Source: Pseudomonas sp. Q11 (GTDB lineage Bacteria; Pseudomonadota; Gammaproteobacteria; Pseudomonadales; Pseudomonadaceae). Taken from it: 64,000 nt of DNA. Made by a program: the position numbers and the translations under genes. The notes under the pieces are model-generated. The model did no database searches, was not told the origin of the DNA, and saw only the letters and a list, made by a program, of their open reading frames with translations. The first letter of the stretch is position 1. Each line of letters begins with the position of its first letter. The stretch spans positions 1-64,000 of the forward strand of contig NZ_JAKNQY010000012.1 of assembly GCF_024494355.1 (NCBI RefSeq), in the 5' to 3' direction. Positions 46,571 to 59,339 of the stretch are shown here, piece after piece.

Positions 46571-46654
46571 AAGAGGATCAAACAGGTTCCAAGGGTTGAG
46601 ACTGGAGCGCCCTCCGCCCCGACGAAATCACCCTCCTCAACTTTCCTCGTCTGA

Positions 46655-47241
46655 TTGAAAAACGCGAACCGGCTGATCACAGCCAAGATGTTCCTAGCCG
46701 CTATTATTTATGCTTTTATCGGGACTCTCATCAGTCAAAAAATCGGCTTAAAACTTATTTCCTTAAGCAACAACCAACAACGATTGGAAGCCGATCTACG
46801 CTACTTCTTAATTAGACTTCGGGAGAAATTCAGAAACCTCATTCCCTTCTGAAGCACGAACCTGGGAAAAACAGCGTCAGTCAAAAACTCGCAGGTAGCT
46901 TGGCGAACTTTCGCAAGATAATAAAAATAAAAATGCGCCTATCATTGTTCACACAGACGTATGGCCAACTGGCCTTGATTCTTAGCAGTTTATTGGCCGC
47001 CCCACGTTTCTTTGCCGGCCAGATAACCTTTGGCGACTTGATGCAGATTAATTCGGCTTTTGGAAACCTAAGTGAAAACCTAAGCTGGTTCATCAACGCC
47101 TACAGCAGGCTCGCTGACTGGAAAGCAACCACAGATCGCCTGATCACTTTCAATAAAGCAATGAGCAACTCTCCTGCGGAGGCGCCGAAGCATCCACAGC
47201 CGTCCTCCCCTGACACTGGGCTATCGGCGGATATCCATTAA
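46655..47241 (+). pseudogene. Broken SbmA/BacA-like ABC transporter (membrane-domain fragment)
   Basis: Two frames together reproduce part of the SbmA/BacA/YddA membrane domain. Piece 1 (to 46852) reads AAIIYAFIGTLISQKIGLKLISLSNNQQRLEADLRYFLIRLRE. Piece 2 (open from before 46855) reads KLAGSLANFRKIIKIKMRLSLFTQTYGQLALILSSLLAAPRFFAGQITFGDLMQINSAFGNLSENLSWFINAYSRLADWKATTDRLITF. A frameshift near 46840-46855 separates them. The N-terminal part and the whole ATPase are missing. The region is visibly AT-richer than neighbours. Confidence 0.8.
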
Positions 47242-47400
47242 GCGATTGCAGATCTCGCTGTGGCAAAGCCCCGGCAGGACCGATGCACGGCGGGACATAA
47301 ATTTACAAAGATCGCCCGCCCGCAAATCGCTACACTGCGCAGGTATTGCGTGCCGGATGCGCGCAAAGCTCAAACAGACCGCTGGATGCAGGAGAAAAGT

Positions 47401-50151
<2,751 letters not shown>

Positions 50152-50208
50152 TCCAGGGCAATAGCCCAAAACCCAGGATCAAGGAAAATCCATGCTCCTA
50201 CCCCGACC

Positions 50209-50295
50209 GTAGGAGCTGTCGAGTGCAACGAGGCTGCGATCTTGTCCCAGACAATTGAGTCGCGAGCGAAAGATCAAGATCAAGATCAAAAGATC
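50209..50295. repeat. Second repeat family (TAGGAGCTG...GCTGCGATCTT type) with AGATCA tandem
   Basis: TAGGAGCTGTCGAGTGCAACGAGGCTGCGATCTT resembles another dispersed element of fluorescent pseudomonads. It is followed by AGATCA repeated in tandem (50271-50289). It lies between gacS and ldhA; the 197-base gap holds no gene. Confidence 0.6.
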
Positions 50296-50348
50296 GTTGT
50301 CCTCGGCAGCGCGTACCGCGTTCACCTACTCAGCGCCAGGAGGCCGCC

Positions 50349-51338
50349 ATGCGCGCAATTCTTTTCAGCAGCCAGACCTACGACCGCGACAGTTTCAGTA
50401 AAGCCCCGGCACCCGCTGGCCTTGAACTGCAGTTTCAGCCAGCACGCCTGAACCTCGACACCGTGGCCTTGGCCGAACACCATGAAGTGGTGTGCGCCTT
50501 CATCAACGATGACCTGAGCGCCCCGGTGCTGGAGCGACTGGCGAATGGTGGCACCCGGCTGATCGCCCTGCGCTCGGCCGGCTACAACCATGTCGACCTG
50601 GCCGCCGCCAAACGGCTGGGGTTGAGTATCGTCCGGGTGCCGGCTTATTCGCCCCATGCCGTGGCCGAACATGCCGTGGCGCTGATCATGGCCCTCAATC
50701 GCTGCTTGCATCGCGCTTACAACCGCACCCGGGACGGCAATTTCAGCCTCCATGGACTGACCGGTTTCGACCTGGTGGGCAAGACGGTCGGCGTGATCGG
50801 CACCGGGCAGATCGGCGCGACGTTCGCGCAGATCATGGCCGGCTTCGGCTGCCGGTTATTGGCCTACGATCCGGCCCCCAACCCGCAGGTCCAAGCCCTG
50901 GGCGCCCATTACCTGCCCCTGGACGATCTGCTGGCGCAAGCGCAGATCATCAGCCTGCATTGCCCGCTCAACGACCAGAGCCGACACTTGATCAACGCCG
51001 ACTCGTTGGCCGCCATGCAACGCGGCGCGATGCTGATCAACACCGGACGCGGCGGCCTGGTGGACACACCCGCCTTGATCGAGGCGTTGAAAAGCGGTCA
51101 GTTGGGCTATTTGGGGCTGGATGTCTATGAGGAAGAAGCGCAACTGTTCTTCGAGGACCGCTCCGACCTGCCCCTGCAGGATGATGTGCTGGCCCGGTTG
51201 CTGACTTTCCCCAACGTGGTGGTCACCGCGCATCAGGCCTTTCTGACCCATGAAGCGTTGGCCGCCATCGCCGCGACAACCCTGGACAACATCGGCGCCT
51301 GGGCCGCAGGCACTGCACAAAACCTGATAGACAGCTGA
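50349..51338 (+). CDS. ldhA: D-lactate dehydrogenase (fermentative), 2-hydroxyacid dehydrogenase family
   Basis: A 329-residue NAD-dependent enzyme with nucleotide motif VGVIGTGQIGATFAQIMAGFG (about 147), substrate-binding arginine near LIALRSAGYNHVDL and LINTGRGGLVD, acidic EEEAQLFFED and catalytic histidine in VVTAHQAFLTHEAL. It reduces pyruvate to D-lactate. ldhA directly after gacS is the arrangement I recall from P. aeruginosa. AGGAGG lies before the ATG. Confidence 0.92.
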   Translation: MRAILFSSQTYDRDSFSKAPAPAGLELQFQPARLNLDTVALAEHHEVVCAFINDDLSAPVLERLANGGTRLIALRSAGYNHVDLAAAKRLGLSIVRVPAYSPHAVAEHAVALIMALNRCLHRAYNRTRDGNFSLHGLTGFDLVGKTVGVIGTGQIGATFAQIMAGFGCRLLAYDPAPNPQVQALGAHYLPLDDLLAQAQIISLHCPLNDQSRHLINADSLAAMQRGAMLINTGRGGLVDTPALIEALKSGQLGYLGLDVYEEEAQLFFEDRSDLPLQDDVLARLLTFPNVVVTAHQAFLTHEALAAIAATTLDNIGAWAAGTAQNLIDS

Positions 51339-51362
51339 GCACTCAGTCAACACATACACCCT

Positions 51363-51450
51363 TGTGGGAGCGAGCCTGCTCGCGATAGCGGTGGACCCGT
51401 CAGCATGGCGTCGACTGATGCCCCGCTATCGCGAGCAGGCTCGCTCCCAC
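51363..51450. repeat. REPIN
   Basis: GTGGGAGCgagcctgctcgcgat and its complement flank about 40 bases downstream of ldhA. Confidence 0.9.
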
Positions 51451-51533
51451 AGGGGGATTTCGTCGCCTGACCGGTATCAGGATCATCCCACCCCATAGCC
51501 CGTGCTAGCATATCGCGCCTATCTGGAGGACCC

Positions 51534-51968
51534 ATGGCCGAACACGATTTCCGCTACACCCTGATGAACCCGCAACACACCCTGACCGAAGTCCGCGCCC
51601 TGGCGCCGGGCCGCTATCAGGTCACCGGCAACGGCGGTTCGATCCAGGCCAACGACGTGCTGCTCGTCACCCTCAAAGGCAGCAAGGACTTGTCCATGCG
51701 CCTGACCGTGGACACCGTTCGGCACTTGCTCAAGCCCATGGGTCAATGGACCGCCATGACCACCGGCCCGGTGTTCGGCGAGCTGGCGATCCACACCTGG
51801 CAGGTCAACTGCGACCGCTGCGCCAAGCAACTGAGCTTTGAGTTTGCCGTCGACGCCAAACTCGGCGTCAAGGCGCAGAAACCGGCCGCTACCGCGCGCA
51901 TTGCCGAGCTGGGCTGGACCACGGTTGGTGAAAAACACCTGTGCCCGACATGCCAGGAAGCCGCCTGA
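51534..51968 (+). CDS. Conserved hypothetical protein with two CxxC knuckles
   Basis: A 144-residue soluble protein. Residues 1-75 show no known domain; CDRC (about 86-89) and CPTC (about 137-140) probably bind one zinc ion. GGAGG precedes the ATG. The stop overlaps the start of the META lipoprotein gene (TGATG), so both are made together. Function unknown. Confidence 0.78.
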   Translation: MAEHDFRYTLMNPQHTLTEVRALAPGRYQVTGNGGSIQANDVLLVTLKGSKDLSMRLTVDTVRHLLKPMGQWTAMTTGPVFGELAIHTWQVNCDRCAKQLSFEFAVDAKLGVKAQKPAATARIAELGWTTVGEKHLCPTCQEAA

Positions 51969-52372
51969 TGAAACGTTTGGCCCTGGCCGCGCTGATCGGC
52001 GCCGGCCTGATGGGTTGCGCCGCCGAGCCCGTGCAACTGCAGCAGGACCGCAGCTACATCCTGGAATGGATTGGCGAACGGCCATTGATGGACTACAGCA
52101 ACCTGACCATCACCCTCGGGGACGACGGTCGGGCCTACGGCAACGGCGGCTGTAACCACTGGTTCGCGCCCTATACCCTGGAAGGCCACCGTTTGAGCTT
52201 CGGCAAGATCGGCAGCACCCGCAAACTCTGCGCCCCGGCGCTGATGGAGCAGGAAGTGCGCTTCTTGCAGGCGCTGGAAAAGGTTGAACGCTGGGACGTG
52301 TCGCCCACCGAACAGATGCGCTTCTGGCCGGCCCAGGGCAAACCGCTGCGGTGGTGGTTGGAGGAAGGTTGA
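51968..52372 (+). CDS. META-domain lipoprotein (HslJ-like)
   Basis: A 134-residue lipoprotein: lipobox LMGC with Cys17, then a META/DUF306 domain (SYILEWIGERPLMDYSNLTITLGDDGRAYGNGGCNHWFAPYTLEG...LSFGKIGSTRKLCAPALMEQE) with the G-x-G-C-N and R-x-x-C-A cysteines. Related to HslJ (heat shock). Outer-membrane associated, function open. Confidence 0.85.
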   Translation: MKRLALAALIGAGLMGCAAEPVQLQQDRSYILEWIGERPLMDYSNLTITLGDDGRAYGNGGCNHWFAPYTLEGHRLSFGKIGSTRKLCAPALMEQEVRFLQALEKVERWDVSPTEQMRFWPAQGKPLRWWLEEG

Positions 52373-52404
52373 GACCCGTTAAAACACGGACATAGATTGC
52401 TCCC

Positions 52405-52560
52405 GTGGCGAGGGAGCTTGCTCCCGCTGGGCTGCGCAGCGGCCCCCTCTGTTCTATCTGACATTGCGCGGGTGGCAGGTGACTTTTGGGGCTGCTTCGC
52501 AGCCCAGCGGGAGCAAGCTCCCTCGCCACAAAAGCCACCTTGCTCCTTGCTCCTTGCCAC
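52405..52560. repeat. Long inverted repeat (GTGGCGAGGGAGC family) with CCTTGCT tandem
   Basis: 42-base arms at 52405-52446 and 52488-52529 match at all but two positions and are separated by 41 bases. Each begins GTGGCGAGGGAGCTTGCTCC and ends in CTGGGCTGCGxAGCxGCCCC. Just after, CCTTGCT is repeated three times (52538-52558). This is a repeat family distinct from the GTGGGAGC REPs. Confidence 0.85.
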
Positions 52561-52569
52561 AAAGCGGTG

Positions 52570-53037
52570 TTATTTGAACGCCTGCAACGCCTCAAGCTTG
52601 GCCATCACCCCCGCCGCCGTCTGTTCCCCCAGCATCTGCTCGCGCACCTTGCCCTGGTTGTCGATGATGTAAGTCACCGGCAACCCTTCGCTGCGCGGGA
52701 TATCAAAAAAGTCGGCCGGGTCACGGGCCAGCACGGTGAAACGGATGCCCATCTTCTCGCTGGCGCTCTTGAGTTCCTCGCCCTGAACCTGGTCGAAATT
52801 GACGCCGAATACACCGATATTGCGTCCCTTGAGTTGTTCGGCCAGGGCATTGAACTCTGGAATTTCGGTGCGGCACGGCGCGCACCACTCGGCCCAGTAA
52901 TTGAGCACCACCCACTGTTTGTCCAGACGTTGCGCGGCGATGGCTTGACCGTTCTGGTCAACTCCGTAGTCATTCCCGCAGCCGGCGAGCAACAAAATAC
53001 CCATGAATGTCAGTGCCGTCGTCAATCGCCTTGCCAT
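52570..53037 (-). CDS. TlpA-like thiol:disulfide lipoprotein
   Basis: A 155-residue thioredoxin-fold lipoprotein: lipobox LLAGC (Cys20), active site WAEWCAPCRTEIPEF (about 49-63) and cis-proline in GLPVTYIID. Probably reduces or isomerises disulfides in the periplasm. ATG 53037; longer frame upstream overlaps the divergent arsC promoter. Confidence 0.87.
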   Translation of the reverse strand: MARRLTTALTFMGILLLAGCGNDYGVDQNGQAIAAQRLDKQWVVLNYWAEWCAPCRTEIPEFNALAEQLKGRNIGVFGVNFDQVQGEELKSASEKMGIRFTVLARDPADFFDIPRSEGLPVTYIIDNQGKVREQMLGEQTAAGVMAKLEALQAFK

Positions 53038-53164
53038 GTGCCAATCCTTGTATTGAATGTGAACGTCGGCGCGGCCCGCCGTTTTCAAACGCGCCTGTCT
53101 GAGGTGCCTGGTACCTCGCGACACAGTAGAATAGCCGCCACCTTACGCAAGATGCGACCCACTC

Positions 53165-54538
<1,374 letters not shown>

Positions 54539-54546
54539 TAGAGGGC

Positions 54547-54622
54547 TATCGCGAGCAGGCTCGCTCCCACACTGGATCTGTGAACGCCACAAATCTCATG
54601 TGGGAGCGAGCCTGCTCGCGAT
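54547..54622. repeat. REPIN
   Basis: An inverted REP pair with about 35 bases between lies at the convergent junction of DUF2069 and the glycosylase gene. Confidence 0.9.
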
Positions 54623-54628
54623 GCGGTC

Positions 54629-55303
54629 TCAATGATTGACGGTATACGCCAGCATCATCGAAATCTGGCTCATCGGCCGTCCACCACTCTCTTCATGCCA
54701 CTGATTGAAGGCCTTTTGCACCGTCGCCAGATCCCGCAGGCTGGTGGGGACTTTGTCGATGATGTCCTGCGCATTGAGCGCGGCCACCACGTCATAACCG
54801 GGCACGAAGGTGTCCTTGCCCATCATCCGCAGGAAACGCGGGGCCGACAGACCGCCCAGTTGATGACCGTGTTTTTTCAGGTAGGTCCACAGGCCGACGA
54901 TGTCGGTCACCGGCCAGTCGGCGATCAGCGCGCCGAAGCTGCCTTTTTCATGGGCCACGTCCAGTATCAGTTGCGCGTTGCGCGGCACGCTTTTGAGCTT
55001 GCCCAAGTGGCGAATGATCCGCGCGTCCTGCATGAGCCGCTCCAGGTGCTCGGCGCTCATCAGCACGACTTTTTCCGGATCGAACTTGAAAAACACTTCC
55101 TCGAACGCCGGCCACTTGGCGTCCACCAGGCTGTGCTTGAGCCCGGCGCGAAATACTCGCAACGCAATGGTCGAGAGGTAGCGGTCGTCACTGATCTTGC
55201 GCAGTTGGGCCGGGGTCTTGGGAACAGGCAGGTGGGCTTCCAGTTCAGCCGCCGAACCGAAGCGGTTCAGACAATACTCGTGCAGCCACTTGTAATCGCG
55301 CAT
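54629..55303 (-). CDS. DNA-3-methyladenine glycosylase I-like protein (HhH-GPD)
   Basis: A 224-residue helical protein. The YKWLHEYCLNRFGS start, DRYLSTIALRVFRAGLKHSLVDAKWPAFEEVFFKFD and ARIIRHLGKLKSVPRNAQLILDVA resemble Tag-type glycosylases and carry the R-x-G-x-K pattern. It would remove 3-methyladenine, but it is divergent from E. coli Tag. ATG 55303 has AGGAGAGGGC upstream. 78 bases behind ttcA. Confidence 0.78.
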   Translation of the reverse strand: MRDYKWLHEYCLNRFGSAAELEAHLPVPKTPAQLRKISDDRYLSTIALRVFRAGLKHSLVDAKWPAFEEVFFKFDPEKVVLMSAEHLERLMQDARIIRHLGKLKSVPRNAQLILDVAHEKGSFGALIADWPVTDIVGLWTYLKKHGHQLGGLSAPRFLRMMGKDTFVPGYDVVAALNAQDIIDKVPTSLRDLATVQKAFNQWHEESGGRPMSQISMMLAYTVNH

Positions 55304-55381
55304 GCCCTCTCCTGGGGTCGGAAATAAAAACGGCGCTCCAGGCCTGGCCACGAGCGCCGTGAATAGGAGCCGCTGAACTCG

Positions 55382-56206
55382 TCAGAGGTTCACCACGTTG
55401 ACGAATCGCGGCGTGGCGCTTTCGTCGATGCGCAGGTTGGTGAAGTCGAACAGGTTGCGGTCCGCCAGTTGCGACGGAACAACGTTCTGCAAACCGCGGA
55501 AAATGCTCTCGGTGCGGCCCGGGGTCTTGCGCTCCCACTCCTGCAGCATCTCCTTGACCACCTGGCGTTGCAGGTTTTCCTGGGAACCGCACAGGTTGCA
55601 AGGGATGATCGGGAACTGCTTGAAGTCCGAATAGGCCTGGATGTCTTTCTCGTTGCAGTAGGCCAGCGGGCGGATCACCACGTTGCGCCCGTCATCGGCG
55701 CGCAACTTGGGCGGCATGGCTTTGAGCGAGCCGTTGTAGAACATGTTCAGGAAAAAGGTCTCGACGATGTCGTCGCGGTGGTGCCCCAGGGCCATCTTGG
55801 TCGCGCCGATCTGGTCGGCAAAGGTGTAGAGCGTGCCGCGACGCAGGCGTGAGCACAGCGAGCAGGTGGTCTTGCCCTCCGGGATCAGTTCCTTGACCAC
55901 CGAATAGGTGTCCTTCTCGACGATGTGATACTCCACGCCCAGCGACCCAAGGTAAGCCGGCAGAACATCCTCGGGGAAACCGGGCTGCTTCTGGTCCATG
56001 TTCACCGCGACAATGTCGAACTTGATCGGCGCAACCTTCTGCAAATGCATCAGCACATCGAGCAAGGTGTAGCTGTCCTTGCCGCCGGACAGGCAGACCA
56101 TGACCTTGTCGCCATCTTCAATCATATTGAAATCAGCGACCGCCTCACCGGCCTGGCGGCGCAGGCGCTTTTGCAGTTTGTTCTGGTTGACCGTAAGAGT
56201 GCCCAT
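55382..56206 (-). CDS. ttcA: tRNA 2-thiocytidine(32) synthetase TtcA
   Basis: A 274-residue ATP pyrophosphatase with the PP-loop [15 protein letters not shown] and the two CxxC pairs [14 protein letters not shown] and [12 protein letters not shown] that hold the 4Fe-4S cluster. It thiolates C32 of tRNA. First gene of a unit with the glycosylase. Confidence 0.95.
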   Translation of the reverse strand: MGTLTVNQNKLQKRLRRQAGEAVADFNMIEDGDKVMVCLSGGKDSYTLLDVLMHLQKVAPIKFDIVAVNMDQKQPGFPEDVLPAYLGSLGVEYHIVEKDTYSVVKELIPEGKTTCSLCSRLRRGTLYTFADQIGATKMALGHHRDDIVETFFLNMFYNGSLKAMPPKLRADDGRNVVIRPLAYCNEKDIQAYSDFKQFPIIPCNLCGSQENLQRQVVKEMLQEWERKTPGRTESIFRGLQNVVPSQLADRNLFDFTNLRIDESATPRFVNVVNL

Positions 56207-56258
56207 GACGCGAAATCCGTGAGGTGTGACGAAAGGCCGGCATTTTAGCTTTTCAAGC

Positions 56259-56326
56259 AGCTACAAGCCACAAGCTGCAAGTCACGCGCGGTGCTCTCTC
56301 TTGCGGCTTGAAACTTGAAGCTTTTA
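56259..56326. repeat. Third repeat family (AGCTACAAGC... inverted element)
   Basis: AGCTACAAGCCACAAGC...CAAG (56259-56281) and CTTGCGGCTTGAAACTTGAAGCT (56300-56322) are imperfect complements. The CAAGC-rich sequence resembles another dispersed element of pseudomonads. It lies in the ttcA-Yip1 divergent gap. Confidence 0.55.
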
Positions 56327-56504
56327 GCTATCAACAGCCTCTCCTACAGCGCGATTTGCTCTAAGCCCCCCATCCCCCTCGGGGTAACTCCTTTCTATAC
56401 TGCGACATAAGGTCGCACACACTTACAGACCTGTACTTACTCGGCCGTTTGGCCCGTAGGCGCTCCGTTGGGGGGCGATGGCAATAACAAAGGAGTGACT
56501 GACT

Positions 56505-57107
56505 ATGATCCATCATGTCGTGGGGCTCTTTACCCACCCTGATCAAGAATGGAAAGAAATCCGTGGCGATCAGGAGGAAAGCATCAGCCACATGTACCTC
56601 ACCCACACGCTGATCCTGGCGGCCATTCCCGCGGTATCGGCGTTTATCGGCACCACGCAGGTGGGATGGGTCATCGGCAATCGGCCACCGGTGATGCTGA
56701 CTCAGGAAAGTGCGCTGTGGATGACCATCATGTCGTACCTCGCCATGTTGGGCGGCGTGGCGGTGATGGGCGCCTTCGTGCACTGGATGGCCCGCACCTA
56801 TGATGCCAACCCGAGCCTGGCGCGCTGCGTCGCGTTCGCCACCTACACCGCGACACCTTTGTTCATCGGCGGGCTGGCGGCGCTTTATCCGCACATGTGG
56901 CTGGGGATGATCGTCGGTACGGCGGCGATCTGCTACACGGTCTACCTGCTGTATGTGGGCCTGCCCACCTTTATGAATATTCCTCAGGACGAGGGTTTCC
57001 TGTTTTCCAGCTCGGTGCTCGCCGTGGGCCTGGTGGTGCTGGTGGCTATCATGGCGTTCACGGTGATTGTCTGGGGCCTGGGCGTCGGCCCGGTGTATAC
57101 CAATTGA
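56505..57107 (+). CDS. Yip1 family inner membrane protein
   Basis: A 200-residue protein with five membrane helices. It starts MIHHVVGLFTHPDQEWKEIRGDQEESISHMYLTHTLILAAIPAVSAFIGTTQVGW, a Yip1/DUF1282 signature. AAAGGAGTGAC precedes the ATG. Single gene with its own terminator. Function unknown; membrane organisation has been suggested for the family. Confidence 0.83.
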   Translation: MIHHVVGLFTHPDQEWKEIRGDQEESISHMYLTHTLILAAIPAVSAFIGTTQVGWVIGNRPPVMLTQESALWMTIMSYLAMLGGVAVMGAFVHWMARTYDANPSLARCVAFATYTATPLFIGGLAALYPHMWLGMIVGTAAICYTVYLLYVGLPTFMNIPQDEGFLFSSSVLAVGLVVLVAIMAFTVIVWGLGVGPVYTN

Positions 57108-57160
57108 CGCGTTGAAACCCGCTCATGGCGCTCCCCTAGAAAAACAAAGCAGGATCTGCC

Positions 57161-57194
57161 AACACAGGCCGCCGCAAGGCGGCCTTCCTGTGTT
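57161..57194 (+). terminator. Terminator-like hairpin after the Yip1 gene
   Basis: GGCCGCC/GGCGGCC with a GCAA tetraloop, extended by AACACA/TGTGTT across a four-base bulge, ends in TTT. Confidence 0.7.
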
Positions 57195-57283
57195 TGGCGC
57201 TGTCGAAACGACCACTGGGCGTCTGGGCGATTCGCAACAGCCGGCGCTTGCGGCATACTCGAGCCTCTGGAGACCCGTACAGC

Positions 57284-57778
57284 ATGCTTGAGCAACTCAA
57301 TACCCGCGTCGAAGAGTGTTACCAACAAGCCGAAACCTTTTTCAAACGTCCTTTCAAACGCCCCGTAGTCAGCTTCAAATTGCGTGGCCAGAAGGCCGGT
57401 GTCGCGCACCTGCATGAAAATCTGCTGCGCTTCAATCCACAGTTGTACCGGGAAAACGCCGAAGATTTTCTCAAGCAGACCGTCGCCCACGAGGTCGCGC
57501 ACCTGATTGCCCATCAACTGTTTGGCGAACGTATTCAGCCCCACGGCGAAGAGTGGCAACTGATCATGCGCGGCGTGTACGAACTGCCGCCCAACCGTTG
57601 TCACACCTACGAGATCAAACGCCGCAGCGTGACTCGCTACATCTACAAATGCCCTTGCGACGGCAGCGACTTTCCCTTCTCAGCCCAGCGCCACAGCCTG
57701 GTGCGCCAGGGGCGCCGCTATTTGTGCCGCAGTTGCCGCAATACCTTGGTGTTCAGTGGGGAGACTCGGGTGGAGTAG
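57284..57778 (+). CDS. sprT: SprT-like zinc metalloprotease
   Basis: A 164-residue SprT family protein: zinc-binding HEVAH in TVAHEVAHLIAHQLFGE (about 68-84) and a C-terminal CPC/CRSC zinc ribbon (KCPCDGSDFPF...YLCRSCRNTLVF). Related to Spartan-type proteases that trim DNA-protein cross-links; bacterial role little known. ATG 57284 is where homologues start (MLEQLN). Confidence 0.88.
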   Translation: MLEQLNTRVEECYQQAETFFKRPFKRPVVSFKLRGQKAGVAHLHENLLRFNPQLYRENAEDFLKQTVAHEVAHLIAHQLFGERIQPHGEEWQLIMRGVYELPPNRCHTYEIKRRSVTRYIYKCPCDGSDFPFSAQRHSLVRQGRRYLCRSCRNTLVFSGETRVE

Positions 57779-57805
57779 CTGGTTTCTGTGGTGTCTGGGC
57801 TGGCC

Positions 57806-57884
57806 TCATCGCGAGCAGGCTCGCTCCCACAAGGGTTTTGTGAGCGCCATAGATCCAGTGTGGGAGCGAGCCTGCTCGCGATGA
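57806..57884. repeat. REPIN
   Basis: Inverted REP pair at the convergent sprT / CoA-transferase junction. Confidence 0.9.
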
Positions 57885-57898
57885 GGCCCGAAAGAACA

Positions 57899-59080
57899 CT
57901 ACAAAACCACGCCGGCATCACGCAATTGAGCAATCCGCTCAACACTAAACCCCAACTCCCCCAACACCTGATCGGTGTGCGCTCCCAGCCCCGCGCCAAT
58001 ATGCCGCGGCTCGGGCAAGCCTTGCGAGAACTTCAACGGACAGGCCATCTGCGCCTGGCTCGAGCCATCGCCACGCGGCACCTGGATCACGACGTCCCGG
58101 GCCACTAACTGGGGATGCCTGAGTGTTTCTTCCAGACTCAACACTGGTTCAACGCAGGCATCAACCCCCGCAAACAACCGGCAAAGCTCGTCGAAATCAT
58201 GCTTCTCGAATTCGGCCTGCAGTTGCTGCTTTAGCTGCCGTTGCTGATCTGGATTGGGCGACAGCCCCTGGGCCGCCAGTTCCGGCCTTCCCAGGGCCTC
58301 GCACAACGCCTGCATGAAGACCGGCTCCAGACTGCCCACCGACATCCAACGGCCATCCCGGGTGCGGTAGTAGTCATAGAAGCTGCCACCGTTGAGCATC
58401 TGGTTTTCCCACTCCGGCTCCACGCCGCAGGCCAGATAACCCGCGCCGGCCAGGGCGTTGAGGCTGAACACACAGTCGGTCATGCTCACGTCCAGGTGCT
58501 GGCCGTGCCCGGTTTGCTGACGGGCGATCACCGCCGCCAATAGCCCGATCACCCCGTGCAGTGAACCACCGGCGATATCCGCCGCCTGGATGCCCAGCGG
58601 CAATGGCCCGGTGTCGGCACGACCGGTGTGGCTGGCCAGCCCCGCCAGGGCCAGGTAGTTGATGTCGTGGCCGGCCCGGTCCTGGTAGGGCCCGGTCTGG
58701 CCGTAGCCGGTGATGGACACATAGATCAACCGGGGATTGATCGCCTTCAAGGCTTCGTACCCCAGGCCCAGCCGCTCCATCACACCGGGGCGGAACTGTT
58801 CCAGCAGGATGTCGTGGTCGCCCAGCAACTGCTTGATCACCTCCAGCGCCGCCGGCTGCTTGAGGTCCATGGCCAGGCTGCGTTTGTTGCGGTTGAGGTA
58901 GGCATGGCTGGCCGAGACGCCCTGATCATGGGGCGGCAGTATGCGCAACAGGTCCGGGCGAGTCGGCGACTCGATGCGCAATACCTCGGCCCCCATGTCC
59001 GCCAGCAACAGCGAGGCGAACGGACCGGGCAGCAGCGTCGAGAAGTCCAGAACCTTGAGCGATGCCAGTGGGCCTTGCAT
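57899..59080 (-). CDS. CaiB/BaiF family CoA-transferase
   Basis: A 393-residue family III CoA-transferase: LKVLDFSTLLPGPFASLLLADMGAEVLRIE (N-terminal signature), LNRNKRSLAMDLK, FRPGVMERLGLGYEAL and the region with the catalytic aspartate (GHDINYLALAGL). Alpha-methylacyl-CoA racemase belongs to the same family and is an equal alternative. GGAG precedes ATG 59080. Substrate unknown. Confidence 0.85.
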   Translation of the reverse strand: MQGPLASLKVLDFSTLLPGPFASLLLADMGAEVLRIESPTRPDLLRILPPHDQGVSASHAYLNRNKRSLAMDLKQPAALEVIKQLLGDHDILLEQFRPGVMERLGLGYEALKAINPRLIYVSITGYGQTGPYQDRAGHDINYLALAGLASHTGRADTGPLPLGIQAADIAGGSLHGVIGLLAAVIARQQTGHGQHLDVSMTDCVFSLNALAGAGYLACGVEPEWENQMLNGGSFYDYYRTRDGRWMSVGSLEPVFMQALCEALGRPELAAQGLSPNPDQQRQLKQQLQAEFEKHDFDELCRLFAGVDACVEPVLSLEETLRHPQLVARDVVIQVPRGDGSSQAQMACPLKFSQGLPEPRHIGAGLGAHTDQVLGELGFSVERIAQLRDAGVVL

Positions 59081-59210
59081 GGGCGATCTCCGAGGGGGGG
59101 GTGATGCCCTCAAGACTAGGCAGGGGTTGGTGGTGGGGCAATTACCGCAGGTGTCACTGGGGATGACCATTGCGCTCAAGGCTGTCACAGATCCTTGTGG
59201 CGACGCTGGG

Positions 59211-59237
59211 CTGTGGGAGCAAAGCTTGCTCCCACAG
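59211..59237. repeat. Short REP palindrome
   Basis: CTGTGGGAGCAA and TTGCTCCCACAG around AGC, identical to the core at 39646-39672 and in the 41192 palindrome. Confidence 0.8.
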
Positions 59238-59295
59238 AGTGTGGGATAAATCCCCTCGCCACAAAGGAGTCGCGCCAGCCTTGAGAACTCGGGCC

Positions 59296-59329
59296 CATGA
59301 AAAAACCCGCCGAAGCGGGTTTTTTCATG
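59296..59329. terminator. Terminator of dctA
   Basis: ATGAAAAAACCCGC and GCGGGTTTTTTCAT pair around CGAA and give T-tracts on both strands. The minus orientation serves dctA. Confidence 0.92.
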
Positions 59330-59339
59330 CAGCGAAAGG

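Noticed and set aside
47260..47400. Longer GacS start at 47260 or 47386
   Set aside because: The GTG at 47401 follows AGGAG and yields the known MLKKLGIKGR terminus; upstream codons run into the end of the ABC remnant.
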